A program made the position numbers and the translations under genes. This document shows positions 1 through 9,191 of a stretch of 64,000 nt of DNA, in pieces (positions within the stretch are counted from its first letter, which is position 1; each line of letters opens with the position of its first letter). The notes beneath the pieces are model-generated. The model was not told where the DNA came from. It ran no database searches and worked only from the letters and a program-made list of their open reading frames with translations. The stretch is from Legionella yabuuchiae (GTDB lineage Bacteria > Pseudomonadota > Gammaproteobacteria > Legionellales > Legionellaceae): assembly GCF_900640115.1 (NCBI RefSeq), contig NZ_CAAAIW010000001.1, positions 15,037-79,036 on the forward strand. Direction: 5' to 3'.

Positions 1-2
1 TA

Positions 3-166
3 TATACCCGTAATCTTTCAAAATGCGTGATTTATGCTTTTTCTTTTTCGCCCTGCCGCATTTTAAAAAACTCGCAAGGGAATGAGCCATTACTCGCTTT
101 TTAAAATGCGGCAGGACAAAAAATAAAGGCGCCTAAAAACACGCATTTTGAAAGATTACTGGTATA
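3..166. repeat. Long palindromic dispersed repeat, copy 1
   Basis: A 164-bp near-palindrome with ends TATACCCGTAATCTTTC and a complementary GAAAGATTACTGGTATA. An inner inverted repeat (CCTGCCGCATTTTAAAAA and its complement) gives a two-tiered stem. The reverse complement of this element recurs almost exactly at 63551-63714, and related copies lie at 9192, 11931, 24249 and 48749. It abuts the 5' side of a transposase remnant, so it probably inserted into or beside it. It is too short to encode a protein. Confidence 0.9.
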
Positions 167-167
167 C

Positions 168-416
168 ACACAATCCACTCGTGAGTTTCCATCCAAAATA
201 CCGAATGTTGAATACAGTAATGATTTTGATATAACCAGAAAAATTAGAACGAATGGCACTATGAAATGGCGAGGGAAAGAGCTTTTTGTTTCTGAAACGC
301 TTATTGGCGAAACAATCGGAATGAAAGCTCATAGCGAAACGGAATGGCTTATGCACTTCTCTTTTTTGCCGTTGGCCATATTTGATGAGAAAACTCTCAA
401 AGTAAATAAATTATGA
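168..416 (+). pseudogene. IS481-like integrase/transposase, C-terminal remnant
   Basis: An open frame without a start reads from about 168 to a TGA at 414-416. It contains PSKIPNVEYSNDF, NGTMKWRGKELFVSETL and LPLAIFDEKTLKV, which match the C-terminal beta-rich tail of IS481-type DDE integrases (pattern YP..F.VR...NG..RW.G..V.VS..L.GE.VG). Only about 80 residues survive; the catalytic core is missing, cut off where the palindromic repeat begins. The downstream bases (around 430-470, with GTTACCTATGTGCCGG) resemble the right end of such an element. Recognition is by motif memory, without a database search. Confidence 0.65.
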
Positions 417-794
417 TAAATTAGTGTTACCGATGTGACCAGGCATCTTTGTTACCTATGTGCCGGTCACACAGACATTATCATACGACTCAAACTCCTA
501 GCGCGGGAGAGGGGGCAGATCGAAGTAAACTGAAACATCTGTGCGCAAATTAAGAGTGAGAAGATTACAAAAAAAACTTTAGGGACATTGCCTGGTTTTC
601 GGTGGAAAATAAAATGTATTTGCAAACCATCAAAAATTTATAACTTCTTAACGTTTATAAAAAAGAATTATCCATTAAGCAGCTTAAGTCTCGAAAATAT
701 ATGAGGCAGGCCGATACCAATTGAAGAACGGGTCTATAATTTAATCGTGGTTTGATTTTTATCAGGAGCCGCAACATTTATTTAGGAGAGTACG
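417..794. other. Non-coding stretch after the IS remnant
   Basis: No gene was recognised. The first 60 bases look like the outer end of the IS481-like element. A TATAAT hexamer at 735-740 could be a -10 box for the following small gene, but no convincing -35 was seen. A clear ribosome-binding site (TAGGAGAG) precedes the ATG at 795. Confidence 0.4.
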
Positions 795-1016
795 ATGAAT
801 ATTAAAAAATTACTACTGATTCCAACGGCCATGTCGTTAGGCCTGGCTTGTTCATTCGCATTTGCCGCAGAAAATAGTGATAAGAGTGCGATGGTAACTT
901 TGGTGACGAAGGACGGAAAACAGATTCGGTGTTATGTGCACAGCGGTGATCAGAAAGAAGCGGCCTATTTGAAAAGAGGCACGACCGTCCAATTGGGCTC
1001 CCGCCTACCGCAGTAG
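795..1016 (+). CDS. Small secreted protein of unknown function
   Basis: 73 residues. Residues 1-24 form a typical Sec signal peptide (basic NIKK start, hydrophobic core, cleavage likely after AFA). The mature part is about 49 residues with one cysteine and a mixed polar, basic composition (VTLVTKDGKQIRCYVHSGD). TAGGAGAG seven bases upstream of the ATG supports the start. The gene is convergent with the reverse transcriptase remnant and is surrounded by mobile debris, so it may be cargo. I do not recognise a family. The following 110 bases are unusually GC-rich compared with the neighbourhood. Confidence 0.6.
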   Translation: MNIKKLLLIPTAMSLGLACSFAFAAENSDKSAMVTLVTKDGKQIRCYVHSGDQKEAAYLKRGTTVQLGSRLPQ

Positions 1017-1129
1017 GCCCCGGGTTGGGCCACGCACTCGCAGCAGCGGTCTGCGGTAATAAGATGATGCACAGCTGGGTCTGGTCGGCGTCGCCCGCTT
1101 GACGACATCTAGAGTTTTTGGTTAGAAAA

Positions 1130-2154
1130 TCAGCTTGTCCATTGGGCGAAATGCATTTCTGGGATCGGATTCACAATCAGTTTTACTGGTAGATGAGGAT
1201 CACAAGCAGCTTTTGCCCATTGGATAAACCGTTGCCAATACGCATAGAGGCGACTGCTATTCGCCCCTTGCTCAAAAAGCTGTCGTAATTTGGCGATTGC
1301 TTTATTCAAAGTGACTTTTACGAGGGTTAATTGTTCTGGTCTGAAATGATAACCCAGAAAATCAAACCCTTTTTCTATTTTACCTATCCAGGTTTTATCG
1401 GGATGAAGGGTTAAGCGCAATTCATCCAGTATCTGGTAAGTACATCGAATGACTTTTTTTAAACTGGTTCTTGTTTTACAAAGCACGACCCAATCGTCCA
1501 TGTAGCGAGCATAAAAAACGCCTTTTATTTTGCTCATAGCTTGGTCCAGCCGATGAAGTGCGACTGCTCCTAATAATGGAGAAAGGGGTGATCCTCTTGG
1601 TAATCCCTTTTCATGGTCATAATAAAGTCCGCCCCAAGTACTTGGGACTTTAAGGTTTTGATGATGAGTGAAGTGAAAGGCCGGTCGCCCGTCAAAGTCA
1701 ATAAGTCCTCATATAACGTCTCATGATGGATGTGCTCATAAAACCCCTTGATGTCACTTTTAAAAACGAAGCGATAATGTTTAAGGTTTTTCCTCGTATG
1801 ATTCACGGCGACCTTTAATCCACCATGGTCTTTCACGTGATAGCAATGCGGGCTTAATAGTTTATTAACCTTAAGAAAGTCCGAGAGGATAAGTCCCATC
1901 GCTTTCAACAACAAGCTATCTTGGCTGCAATAAAGACTCAAGGTTTCATCCGGCATACGATACTGGGTTCTTGGAGAAAATACATAATCCATTCGCTTAA
2001 GAGCGGCTGCAATCTCTGGCAAGAGCGTTTTTTTATGATGTCGCACATGCCAGCAATCACTATTGGCGCCTCGGTGAGCAGATGCTTTACAAAGCCAGAG
2101 ATAAGCCTGGTTGATAATTAAATTAAGTGTTTCTGGTTTTAACAAAGAAGCCAT
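1130..2154 (-). pseudogene. Reverse transcriptase, frameshifted
   Basis: Two minus-strand frames (2154-1570, then about 1660-1130) join into one reverse transcriptase of about 340 residues. The first half has the RT motif with catalytic Asp, FKSDIKGFYEHI. Reading the other frame across 1620-1540 gives KGLPRGSPLSPLLG, followed by YARYMDDWVVL (the catalytic YxDD box) and KGFDFLGYHF. The frame change lies near 1625-1660. Motif 4 is of the group II/G2-like type (GxxxSP), not the SQ type of diversity-generating retroelements. No maturase X or endonuclease domain follows and no intron domain V was seen. The class is undetermined. It is either a dead gene or, less likely, one using frameshifting. 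Confidence 0.75.
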
Positions 2155-2229
2155 AATCAGTGATACTTGAACAAGGTAGCACGATAATTATCAACGATAT
2201 GCTTTTACTAAGCAAAAAGAGCGCATTTT

Positions 2230-2814
2230 GATATTCAGAATCTAAAGCAACAATTAAACAATAAGTTTTGTTTTCACCCAAATCCCCGCGAAATTTTTGA
2301 TCAGCTAGCTCTATTAGCTAGAGAATTGATATCTTTGCAATTTTTTTTACACAAGGAATACAGGTTGCAGTTGCAACAGGTATGAGATATCACAACAGAA
2401 GTTATTGACCATCATGGCTTGGTAGCAGCAGTTAGTTGTAATTTTGCCAAAAAGGTATCAGATAATATTAAATCACCAGCAGCACAATTTTATGACGCGA
2501 TTCTTAAAAAAAACAGGTGGTTTATTGATTCTGGTAGGTATTATTTTGGGGTTCTATTAGCTGCTTCAGCCATGTACAAATCCAATTTGCACCTATAAAA
2601 ACTAGCTATAGATGTAGTTACAAAAATCGATCTGACAGGGAAGGATTAGATCAAATCAAGGGCTTCGGTTCTAATTTTTAAGGTGCACTAGGACAATTTG
2701 AAGGATACTTATCAAATCGAACAAATTGAAACTGGCAGAACAATTGTACTCAAACGACCGAACCAAGACAATATTCATAACGTCTTCATCTCCGCACGGT
2801 ACGATTTTTGAAAA
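2230..2814 (+). pseudogene. Degraded coding sequence, family not recognised
   Basis: A single plus-strand frame stays protein-like for 585 bases but is interrupted by stops at 2383, 2596, 2647 and 2692. Readable segments include NPREIFDQLALLARELISL, TEVIDHHGLVAAV, YYFGVLLAASAMY and IVLKRPNQDNIHNVF. The one-frame continuity with several nonsense codons indicates a decaying gene rather than random sequence. It stops where a GIY-YIG-associated palindromic repeat begins. I cannot assign a family. Confidence 0.5.
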
Positions 2815-2850
2815 CGTCGTTGCGAGGAGCGCAGCGACGAAGCAATCTAG
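2815..2850. repeat. Short dispersed palindromic repeat (CGTCGTTGCGAGGAGCG type)
   Basis: CGTCGTTGCGAGGAGCGCAG followed by CGACGAAGCAATCTAG. This kind of repeat is scattered in many proteobacterial genomes and often lies beside GIY-YIG nuclease genes. Here it directly follows the 3' part of such a gene on the minus strand. Partial copies of its AAGCAATCTAGAG end occur in reverse complement near 3483 and 3521. Confidence 0.6.
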
Positions 2851-2874
2851 AGGCTTTGAGGTAGTGAATGACGA

Positions 2875-3165
2875 CATCAGTGTTTCATAAAAACCCTCCC
2901 AATAAGGGTTAACCTTTTCAATCAAAGCCAACTTCTTTTTTCTTGAGCCACCTTTTAGTCGCTTTTCTCTAGCTATAGCACTGACCATGTCTTCTATAAG
3001 CTCATAATAGACAAGATAGTTACAGCCATATTGTTGAGTAAACCCAGGGACGTCCGCCTATTGATGTTCATGTACTCGTTTTATTAAATCACAGGTCACA
3101 CCGGTGTAAATTGTGCCATTGCGTCTATTCGCCATGATATAAATGGCGGGCTGTTTAATTGGCAA
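2875..3165 (-). pseudogene. GIY-YIG endonuclease-like protein, amber-interrupted
   Basis: Reading leftward from a TTG at 3165 (with AGGAAG just upstream) gives LPIKQPAIYIMANRRNG, TIYTGVTCDLIKRVHEHQ, then an in-frame TAG, then PGFTQQYGCNYLVYYELIED, AREKRLK and NPYWEGFYETL. This is the small YhbQ/URI-type GIY-YIG domain family. The IYxxx-IYTGV motif and the downstream YYE motif are present. One nonsense codon sits at about residue 35, so it is probably inactive unless read through. The frame then runs into repeat DNA. Confidence 0.75.
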
Positions 3166-3189
3166 CTTTCTTCCTTATTGTTGGACTAT

Positions 3190-3415
3190 TTCATGTCACT
3201 GAGCATGTCGTTGGAGCAATACTCAAAAATACCAGTAATTTTTCAATGCGCTCAGGTTGTGTTACCCGTGTATCCTCAACATTAAATCCACGTCGTTTGA
3301 GGCATAAAAAAGCGTTTCTATTTCCCAGCGCAAAGCACTCCATCCGTGACTTGTTCCATAAAAAATAACCTTTTAAAATACCGACCAACTCATTGATATT
3401 TATTCCTGGCTCCAT
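3190..3415 (-). pseudogene. IS4-family transposase, C-terminal remnant
   Basis: The minus frame contains CLKRRGFNVEDTRVTQPERI followed by EKLLVFLSIA, matching the C-terminal region of IS4-type transposases where the substrate-binding helices follow the last catalytic Glu (pattern LK..GFN.E.T.......I..L...L.IA). The N-terminal part and both terminal inverted repeats were not found. It is truncated on the left at the GIY-YIG gene boundary. Confidence 0.65.
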
Positions 3416-3723
3416 GTCATTTTCTTGACGGAAAAACTATGGATTATCAATGAATCAGTGAGCTACTTCCATGCATTAAGACCTCTAGATTGCTTTAGTT
3501 TAGATAAACAACAGATACCTCCCTAGATTGCTACTAGAAAGTAAATCACAGGTGCGTTATTGAATTTACTATGCCAGGAAAAGCAAAACAAACCCTAAGT
3601 GTTGAATAGCTCCGATTTATCAATACTTCCTTGTTATTTGCTCCAACATCAAAGTTATTTTGATTACCTATATTATTGATGTATAATTGCACACAATAGC
3701 CAATTTTAAAGCGATAAACTCCC
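3416..3723. other. Intergenic region before the ankyrin gene
   Basis: No gene seen. It carries two partial reverse copies of the AAGCAATCTAG repeat end (around 3483 and 3521). The last 100 bases are AT-rich with TATATTATTGATGTATAATT, in which a promoter for the ankyrin gene could lie, but no clear -35/-10 pair or strong ribosome site was picked. Confidence 0.35.
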
Positions 3724-6700
3724 ATGCTTACTCAACTTAGAGAATTAATTGATAATCAAGACGTCGCTGCGTTGACAGCGTTTATTGCTGAACATCAGGA
3801 ATTAAATTACGCATCGATTAGCCCCAACGGCGCATCAGCACTTTGGTGGGCTTTGATGCCCCCCAAAGGCAAATCCGTATCTTATGAGGTGATTAAGTGC
3901 CTGCTTGATTATATCAAAGGAGACGGCACGCCTCTTATTAACCCCACGCAACCGCTTGCCGGCCTAACGCCGCGGCAATACATAGTTGCGCACAATCAGG
4001 AAAACGCGCTAGACGATGTTTTAAGAATAGTAACAGCGGATGAAAACCAATATCAGCTCCTAACCCGCCCTCAAGCACAAGCAGGCCTTGCCGCACTGGC
4101 TGATGACGCTCAAAATGTCCATGATGCCAGGATTAGTCAACTTGCCCGCAAAAACACCATTCAACTGTACGAGCATTACATTGAGGGCAAAGGTTTTGCG
4201 CTTGATGAAGAAGTATGCCAAAAGACTTTTAAAGAAATAACCTCCTTTATTGAAAACCACCCGAGCCTACGCGCTGATAAAGCGAGACAAATGAAAGAAG
4301 GGCTGAGTTATTGTTTTAATACGCCGGGGCAATTTAGTTTTAGAAACGGTCAACATGACACGAAAGATGAATTTAGTCTCACTCTTGCACAGTTGACTAG
4401 TCTCGTCTGGCTAGCTGCCAATGAAAAAGAAGAACGCCTACTTCCTGAAGACAGCAACGATAAAGATGGCGTTTTGCGCCTTGAAGCAAGAAAAGTAGCG
4501 CTTTTAAATACGCTTTATGATAACGCTACAGCTTATGGCCAAGGCCGCCACAGTTGCGCCGGTGGCGCTTGCCATCGTTTGGGCTCATCACTGGCATCGC
4601 TACATCGTTTAGTTGATGCCTTTCCCGCGGACGTAAAGCTAACAGGCGATGCGGCAAATATCGTTACCATTCGCGTCCTAGGCGAGGCGCTGGGCGAGTT
4701 ATTACAAGAAGAGCCCGAGCATCATTTGGCCTTAGTGCGTTTTTTCTCGTTTGAAGACTATGGCCAGGAAGAGAAAGATAAAGAAACATACCATGCGTTT
4801 ATTGAAGCGCGAGCAGAGACCCTTGAGCGCACGTTAGATGGTGAAAATATTGCGGAAGAACAAATTGCAGCTACGATTGAAGCCATACGTGGGGATTATC
4901 CTTCCTATCCGCTTTCATGCCATAAAATAAGCCATCAGCTATCTGCTTTAATGATGGCTTATGAAAAAGAAGAGCTGGATAAGAAGATATTTTTTGAAGA
5001 GAAACCGGCACAAGAGATAATGAATCAGGGCATTCAATGCCTGGCTGAGTATTTAAAAGAAAATGAAGCCTTTAGTAAGCTGCTTGACGCCCATGGTTAT
5101 AGTCCTAGCTCTGATGAGAAGGTAGCCTTTGCAAAAGAGTTTATTACACAATGGTTTCAGCAAAAAACGTCTGAAGGCGCGGCGATAGACATCAGTAATT
5201 TTCTTAAAAATAACCTTCAGGAAGAACAATTAGCCTTCCCTGCGCAATGCTTTTATCTTGCTTATTTTAAAAGCCAACAAGCCATTATGGCAGAAAATAA
5301 TCCTCACCAGGCGCTATGGTTAAGTCAACTTACTAATCAACAGATTATCGCTTTGATGGGCGGGGTTGCGCAAAATAAGGAGGGTCAAATTGGCCAACAA
5401 GACCTTGCACTGCTTCCCTTACTAGTAGAAGAAGCCCTGCTTCAAGGAGTGACCGCGAACTTAAACCTTCAAGGGATAAGCTTTCAACATATGGACCTAA
5501 GAGGTCATGATTTCTTCGGTGTGAATTTAGATAACGCGCGCTTTATTGACTGCTTATTACCCATTAACGCAAACCCTGCCAGTTGCGAGGCGATACATCT
5601 TGAAGATTGCCACTTGCCACTGATTGCAAGCGATGCCCCGGCAATTGCTATTGCCAAATTATTTGAATGCCGCCCACGGTCAAAATTAACGCTCGCGCTT
5701 TATCTTAAAAAAGTTAATTCAGCGGATGATTTAAAGGCATGGGATAAAGATGGCAATACTGCGTTGATGCTGGCGGCCGGGTTTGGGCACACAGAAGCCG
5801 TGAACGCCATTCTTGCAAGCCAGCACTGCAATAGTGAGGTTTTAAAGGCGCAGAATGAAAATGGCGATACCGCGTTGATATTGGCGGCCAAGTACGGGCA
5901 TACAGAAGCCGTGAACGCCATTCTTACAAGCCCGCATTGCAATAGCGTGATTTTAAAGGCGCAGAACAATTCTGGCGATACCGCGTTGATATCGGCGGCC
6001 CGGCGCGGACATACAGAAGCCGTGAACGCCATTCTTGCAAGCCAACATTGCAATAGCGAGGTTTTAAAGGCACAGGATAAAAATAACTTTACCGCGTTGA
6101 TATGGGCGACCTTTAGTGGACATACAGAAGCAGTAAAAGCCATTCTTGCAAGCCCGCATTGCAATAGCGAGGCTTTAAAGGCGCAGGACAAATGTGGCAC
6201 TACCGCGTTGATGTTGGCCTGCGAAAGTCATACAGAAGCCATGAGCGCCATTCTTGCAAGCCCGCATTGCAATAGTGAGGTTTTAAAGGCACAGAATAGA
6301 TTCGGCAATACCGCGTTGATATTGGCGGCTCTGAACGGACGTACTGAAGTAGTAAAAGCCATTCTTGAAAGCCAACATTGCAATAGCGAGGTTTTAAAGG
6401 CGCAGGCCAATTATGGCGATACCGCGTTGATATTGGCGGCCGGCAAAGGACAAACTGAAGCCGTGAACGCCATTCTTACAAGCAAGCATTGCAATAGCGA
6501 GGTTTTAAAGGCACCGAACAATTATGGCTATACCGTGTTGATATTGGCGGCCGGCGCAGGACAAACTGAAGCCGTGAACGCCATTCTTACAAGTAAGCAT
6601 TGCAATAGCGAGGTTTTAAAGGCACAGAACAATTCTGGCGATACCGCGTTGATATTGGCGGCCGGCGCAGGACAAACTGAAGCCGTGAACGCCATTCTTA

Positions 6701-7872
6701 CAAGTAAGCATTGCAATAGCGAGGTTTTAAAGGCGCAGAACAATTATGGCGATACCGCATTGATATTGGCGGCCCGGCGCGGACATACTGAAGCCGTGAA
6801 CGCCGTTCTTACAAGTAAGCATTGCAATAGCGAGGTTTTAAAGGCACAGAACAATTCTGGCGATACCGCGTTGATATTGGCGGCTCGGCTCGAACGTACA
6901 GAAGCCGTGAAAGCCATTCTTGCAAGCCCGCATTGTGATAACGACGCTTTAAAGGCGCAGAACAATTCTGACGATACCGCATTGATATGGGCGGCTCGCG
7001 AAGGACGTACAGAAGCCGTGAAAGCCATTCTTGCAAGCCCGCATTGTGATAACGACGCTTTAAAGGCGCAGAACAATTCTGACGATACCGCGTTGATACT
7101 GGCGGCTCAGCGCAGAGATACTGAAGCCGTGAAGGCCATTCTTGCAAGCCCGCATTGTGATAGCGAGGTTTTAAATGCGCAGAACAAAAATCGCGATACC
7201 GCGTTGATACTGGCGGCTCGGCGCGGAGATACTGAAGCAGTAAAAGCAATTCTTGGAAGCCCGCATTGCAATAGCGAGGTTTTAAAGGCGCAAGATAAAG
7301 GTGGCTATACCGCGTTGATACAGGCGGCTCAGCGCAGAGATACTGAAGCCGTGAACGCCATTCTTGCAAGCCCGCATTGCAATAGCAAGGTTTTAAAGGC
7401 GCAAGATCAATATGGCATTACTGCGTTGATGCACGTGATCTGCGAAAGACAAACTGAAGCTTTGCGCGCCATTCGTGCAAGTCTTCTTGCAAGCCCGCAT
7501 TGCAATAGCGAGGTTTTAAATGTGCGGAGTAAATGTGGCGAAACCGCGCTTCAACTAGCTCAGCGTAATAACCATCACGAAATAGCTCAAGAAATAGCCA
7601 AACATTATCCCCCTTTGCTAAGTAATATTAGCATGATGATATTAGGAGGGTTTATAGCCGCTGTGGGAATAAGCGCTATCGCTATTGCATTTACCGTGTT
7701 AAATGTCGCTACCTTTGGAGCAGCAGGCATTGCCTTAGCGACGATGGGCGTAGCAGCAACGTTAACTGGAGTTGGTTTATTCGCTGCTGGCGCCCATAAA
7801 CAAAAGGCCAGCCAATCAAGTCGTTTATCACCGCCCGAAGCAGGGTCTGACGAAACACCTGCTGCTGTTTAA
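3724..7872 (+). CDS. Large ankyrin-repeat protein, candidate Dot/Icm effector
   Basis: 1382 residues. The N-terminal 570 residues are mainly helical, with a Cys motif SCAGGAC at about 277-283 in a segment resembling domains of other large Legionella repeat proteins. Residues 575-610 contain pentapeptide-like text (LNLQGISFQHMDLRG, GVNLDNARF). Residues 674-1293 are 17 ankyrin repeats of mostly 37 residues with the core DTALILAARRGHTEAVNAIL. Residues 1301-1357 are two hydrophobic segments rich in Gly and Ala, likely membrane-inserting, followed by a polar tail SPPEAGSDETPAAV. Ankyrin arrays bind host proteins in known Legionella and Coxiella effectors; secretion is inferred. ATG at 3724 begins the frame. 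It stands alone, next to mobile DNA. Confidence 0.85.
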   Translation: MLTQLRELIDNQDVAALTAFIAEHQELNYASISPNGASALWWALMPPKGKSVSYEVIKCLLDYIKGDGTPLINPTQPLAGLTPRQYIVAHNQENALDDVLRIVTADENQYQLLTRPQAQAGLAALADDAQNVHDARISQLARKNTIQLYEHYIEGKGFALDEEVCQKTFKEITSFIENHPSLRADKARQMKEGLSYCFNTPGQFSFRNGQHDTKDEFSLTLAQLTSLVWLAANEKEERLLPEDSNDKDGVLRLEARKVALLNTLYDNATAYGQGRHSCAGGACHRLGSSLASLHRLVDAFPADVKLTGDAANIVTIRVLGEALGELLQEEPEHHLALVRFFSFEDYGQEEKDKETYHAFIEARAETLERTLDGENIAEEQIAATIEAIRGDYPSYPLSCHKISHQLSALMMAYEKEELDKKIFFEEKPAQEIMNQGIQCLAEYLKENEAFSKLLDAHGYSPSSDEKVAFAKEFITQWFQQKTSEGAAIDISNFLKNNLQEEQLAFPAQCFYLAYFKSQQAIMAENNPHQALWLSQLTNQQIIALMGGVAQNKEGQIGQQDLALLPLLVEEALLQGVTANLNLQGISFQHMDLRGHDFFGVNLDNARFIDCLLPINANPASCEAIHLEDCHLPLIASDAPAIAIAKLFECRPRSKLTLALYLKKVNSADDLKAWDKDGNTALMLAAGFGHTEAVNAILASQHCNSEVLKAQNENGDTALILAAKYGHTEAVNAILTSPHCNSVILKAQNNSGDTALISAARRGHTEAVNAILASQHCNSEVLKAQDKNNFTALIWATFSGHTEAVKAILASPHCNSEALKAQDKCGTTALMLACESHTEAMSAILASPHCNSEVLKAQNRFGNTALILAALNGRTEVVKAILESQHCNSEVLKAQANYGDTALILAAGKGQTEAVNAILTSKHCNSEVLKAPNNYGYTVLILAAGAGQTEAVNAILTSKHCNSEVLKAQNNSGDTALILAAGAGQTEAVNAILTSKHCNSEVLKAQNNYGDTALILAARRGHTEAVNAVLTSKHCNSEVLKAQNNSGDTALILAARLERTEAVKAILASPHCDNDALKAQNNSDDTALIWAAREGRTEAVKAILASPHCDNDALKAQNNSDDTALILAAQRRDTEAVKAILASPHCDSEVLNAQNKNRDTALILAARRGDTEAVKAILGSPHCNSEVLKAQDKGGYTALIQAAQRRDTEAVNAILASPHCNSKVLKAQDQYGITALMHVICERQTEALRAIRASLLASPHCNSEVLNVRSKCGETALQLAQRNNHHEIAQEIAKHYPPLLSNISMMILGGFIAAVGISAIAIAFTVLNVATFGAAGIALATMGVAATLTGVGLFAAGAHKQKASQSSRLSPPEAGSDETPAAV
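5743..7600 (+). repeat. In-gene 111-bp tandem repeat array encoding ankyrin units
   Basis: About 17 direct repeats of 111 bp with the recurring core GCATTGCAATAGCGAGG and GAAGCCGTGAACGCCATTCT. Several adjacent units (for example 6420-6870) are nearly identical at DNA level, which indicates recent duplication or recombination between units and possible copy-number change between strains. One unit is a residue short (around 6225) and one is expanded by four residues (around 7480). Confidence 0.9.
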
Positions 7873-8053
7873 CGACATTAATTTGTTTCATGCGTGTAAC
7901 CGCGGAAGTTCCCTTGGCCGACTCACCATATATGCGTATAACGCTTGGCAAACGTGTGATGGGCAATCGACTCTGGCCTATCCACTTCTGTTCCCTATAA
8001 TGCGCGATAAGCCGTTTCAGTTGCGACCAGGGATATCCCGTCATCAACTTCAT
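7873..8053 (-). pseudogene. Possible IS481-like transposase, N-terminal remnant
   Basis: A minus-strand frame from about 8053 reads MKLMTGYPWSQLKRLIAHYR, resembling the N-terminal helix-turn-helix of IS481-like integrases (pattern TGYSR.Q..RLI..YR). After that the match is lost, and the frame runs into the 3' end of the ankyrin gene. It may be the other half of the family whose tail is at 168-416. Weak evidence: only about 20 residues are convincing. The rest of the 7873-8294 gap holds nothing recognised. Confidence 0.35.
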
Positions 8054-8294
8054 ATATTCAAAGACAGATTGGACGACTCATCTGGTTTAGCCCTTTGTTC
8101 TTCTTTTTCACCCTTTTTTAGGCTCATTTTGTATTGGCTCTCTAGTCGAACTACAGTACTTTTTTAATTTTATGTTTTAAGCTATTCTTACCAGAAAGAT
8201 CTTTATCTATTGCTGTAAGTCGGAATAAAACTGAAGATATGATAAAAAAAGATCGCCGTATCTTCCCCCTAAAAAATTGCAAATGGAAAAAATA

Positions 8295-9020
8295 ATGAAA
8301 ACTCTATTTCTAGCTATAGCAATGCTATTATCTTTTGTATCCTTTGCAAAAACCTTAGTGATTGGTAGCTCTCCTTTAAACCCTCCTTTTGAAATCTTAG
8401 CTGAAGCACCAAATCGATTTTATGGTTTTGATACGGATCTGATGATGGAAATCTGCAAGCGCACACAAAACAAGTGTGAGTTTAAATCAGTCCGCTTTAA
8501 TGATTTATTTACTCAAATTAACACGAAGAAAATTGATCTTGCTATTTCAGCCATCATTATCACACCTGAGCGACAAAACAAGTTTCTTTTTAGCACCCCA
8601 TACTTACAAAGTTCTGCCCGTTTTTTAACGCTAAATCGCTCTTCTGCAAAAAATATAAATGATTTGGTAAATAAAAAAATTGGTGTTCGCTTAGGAACGC
8701 CCTTTAAAGAATTAGCCTACAAGTTATTTAAAAACAATATTACCATTGTTGAATATGCTATTACGGCCGATTTATTAGAGGCATTGGGAAAGCGTGAAGT
8801 CGATGCTATATTAATGGATGAGCTTGCCGCAGAGTATTGGGCGCTTAATTACGACGATACTTATAAGCTTTTAGATAATGAATTTCCTGTAGGAAATGGT
8901 TATGGAGTCATGGCATCTTTAGAAAATAAAGAACTCATTGCAAAGGTTAATCAAGCTATAAAAGAAATAGAAGCTGATGACACTTATATTCAGCTCTATA
9001 AACAATATTTTACATTGTAG
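8295..9020 (+). CDS. Periplasmic amino-acid-binding protein (SBP family 3)
   Basis: 241 residues from the ATG at 8295; GGAAAAAATA upstream serves as the ribosome site, and earlier TTG/ATG codons would only extend the signal peptide. The signal peptide is MKTLFLAIAMLLSFVSFA. The mature protein has family 3 signatures: FEILAE, YGFDTDLMMEICKRTQNKC, and AISAIIITPERQNKFLFSTP, as in ArtJ/GlnH-like proteins. The Asp after GF and the Arg in ERQ match the ligand-binding positions. No ABC permease or ATPase genes are adjacent, so it is an orphan binder that may work with a distant transporter. Confidence 0.85.
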   Translation: MKTLFLAIAMLLSFVSFAKTLVIGSSPLNPPFEILAEAPNRFYGFDTDLMMEICKRTQNKCEFKSVRFNDLFTQINTKKIDLAISAIIITPERQNKFLFSTPYLQSSARFLTLNRSSAKNINDLVNKKIGVRLGTPFKELAYKLFKNNITIVEYAITADLLEALGKREVDAILMDELAAEYWALNYDDTYKLLDNEFPVGNGYGVMASLENKELIAKVNQAIKEIEADDTYIQLYKQYFTL

Positions 9021-9039
9021 AGCCAATTTACTAGCTTCA

Positions 9040-9190
9040 AGTAGACTCGATTGCGCCGAAATACTTTGCACCAAATCGTTCAAATGCATTATCAAAAGCA
9101 CTTAATAAGTATCTTTTCGCGTCTCGACCATCGAGATATCCTGAAGCGCTGCCTTGACTTTAGACTCTACTGACTTTGGCAATTCACGTA
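9040..9190 (-). pseudogene. IS256-family transposase remnant
   Basis: Reading leftward gives LRELPKSVESKVKAALQDI and MVETRKD, then after a frame change AFDNAFERFGAKYFGAIES. This matches the region of Mutator/IS256 transposases around P..V..KVKA.L.DI..AETR..A..AFD.F...YGAKY.KA. Only about 45 residues remain, with a stop and a frameshift. It lies between the binding protein and a palindromic repeat. Confidence 0.6.
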
Positions 9191-9191
9191 A

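Noticed and set aside
156-356. 66-residue minus-strand frame
   Set aside because: Antisense to a recognisable IS481-like transposase tail.
1017-2230. Group II intron around the reverse transcriptase
   Set aside because: No domain V-like hairpin, no maturase X domain and no intron boundary motif was seen.
5700-7369. Long minus-strand frames over the ankyrin array
   Set aside because: They are antisense shadows of the 111-bp repeats; their translated text is a repeated low-information string with no start signals.
5743-7600. CRISPR-like direct repeat array
   Set aside because: The 111-bp units are contiguous, in frame and encode ankyrin repeats; there are no spacers.
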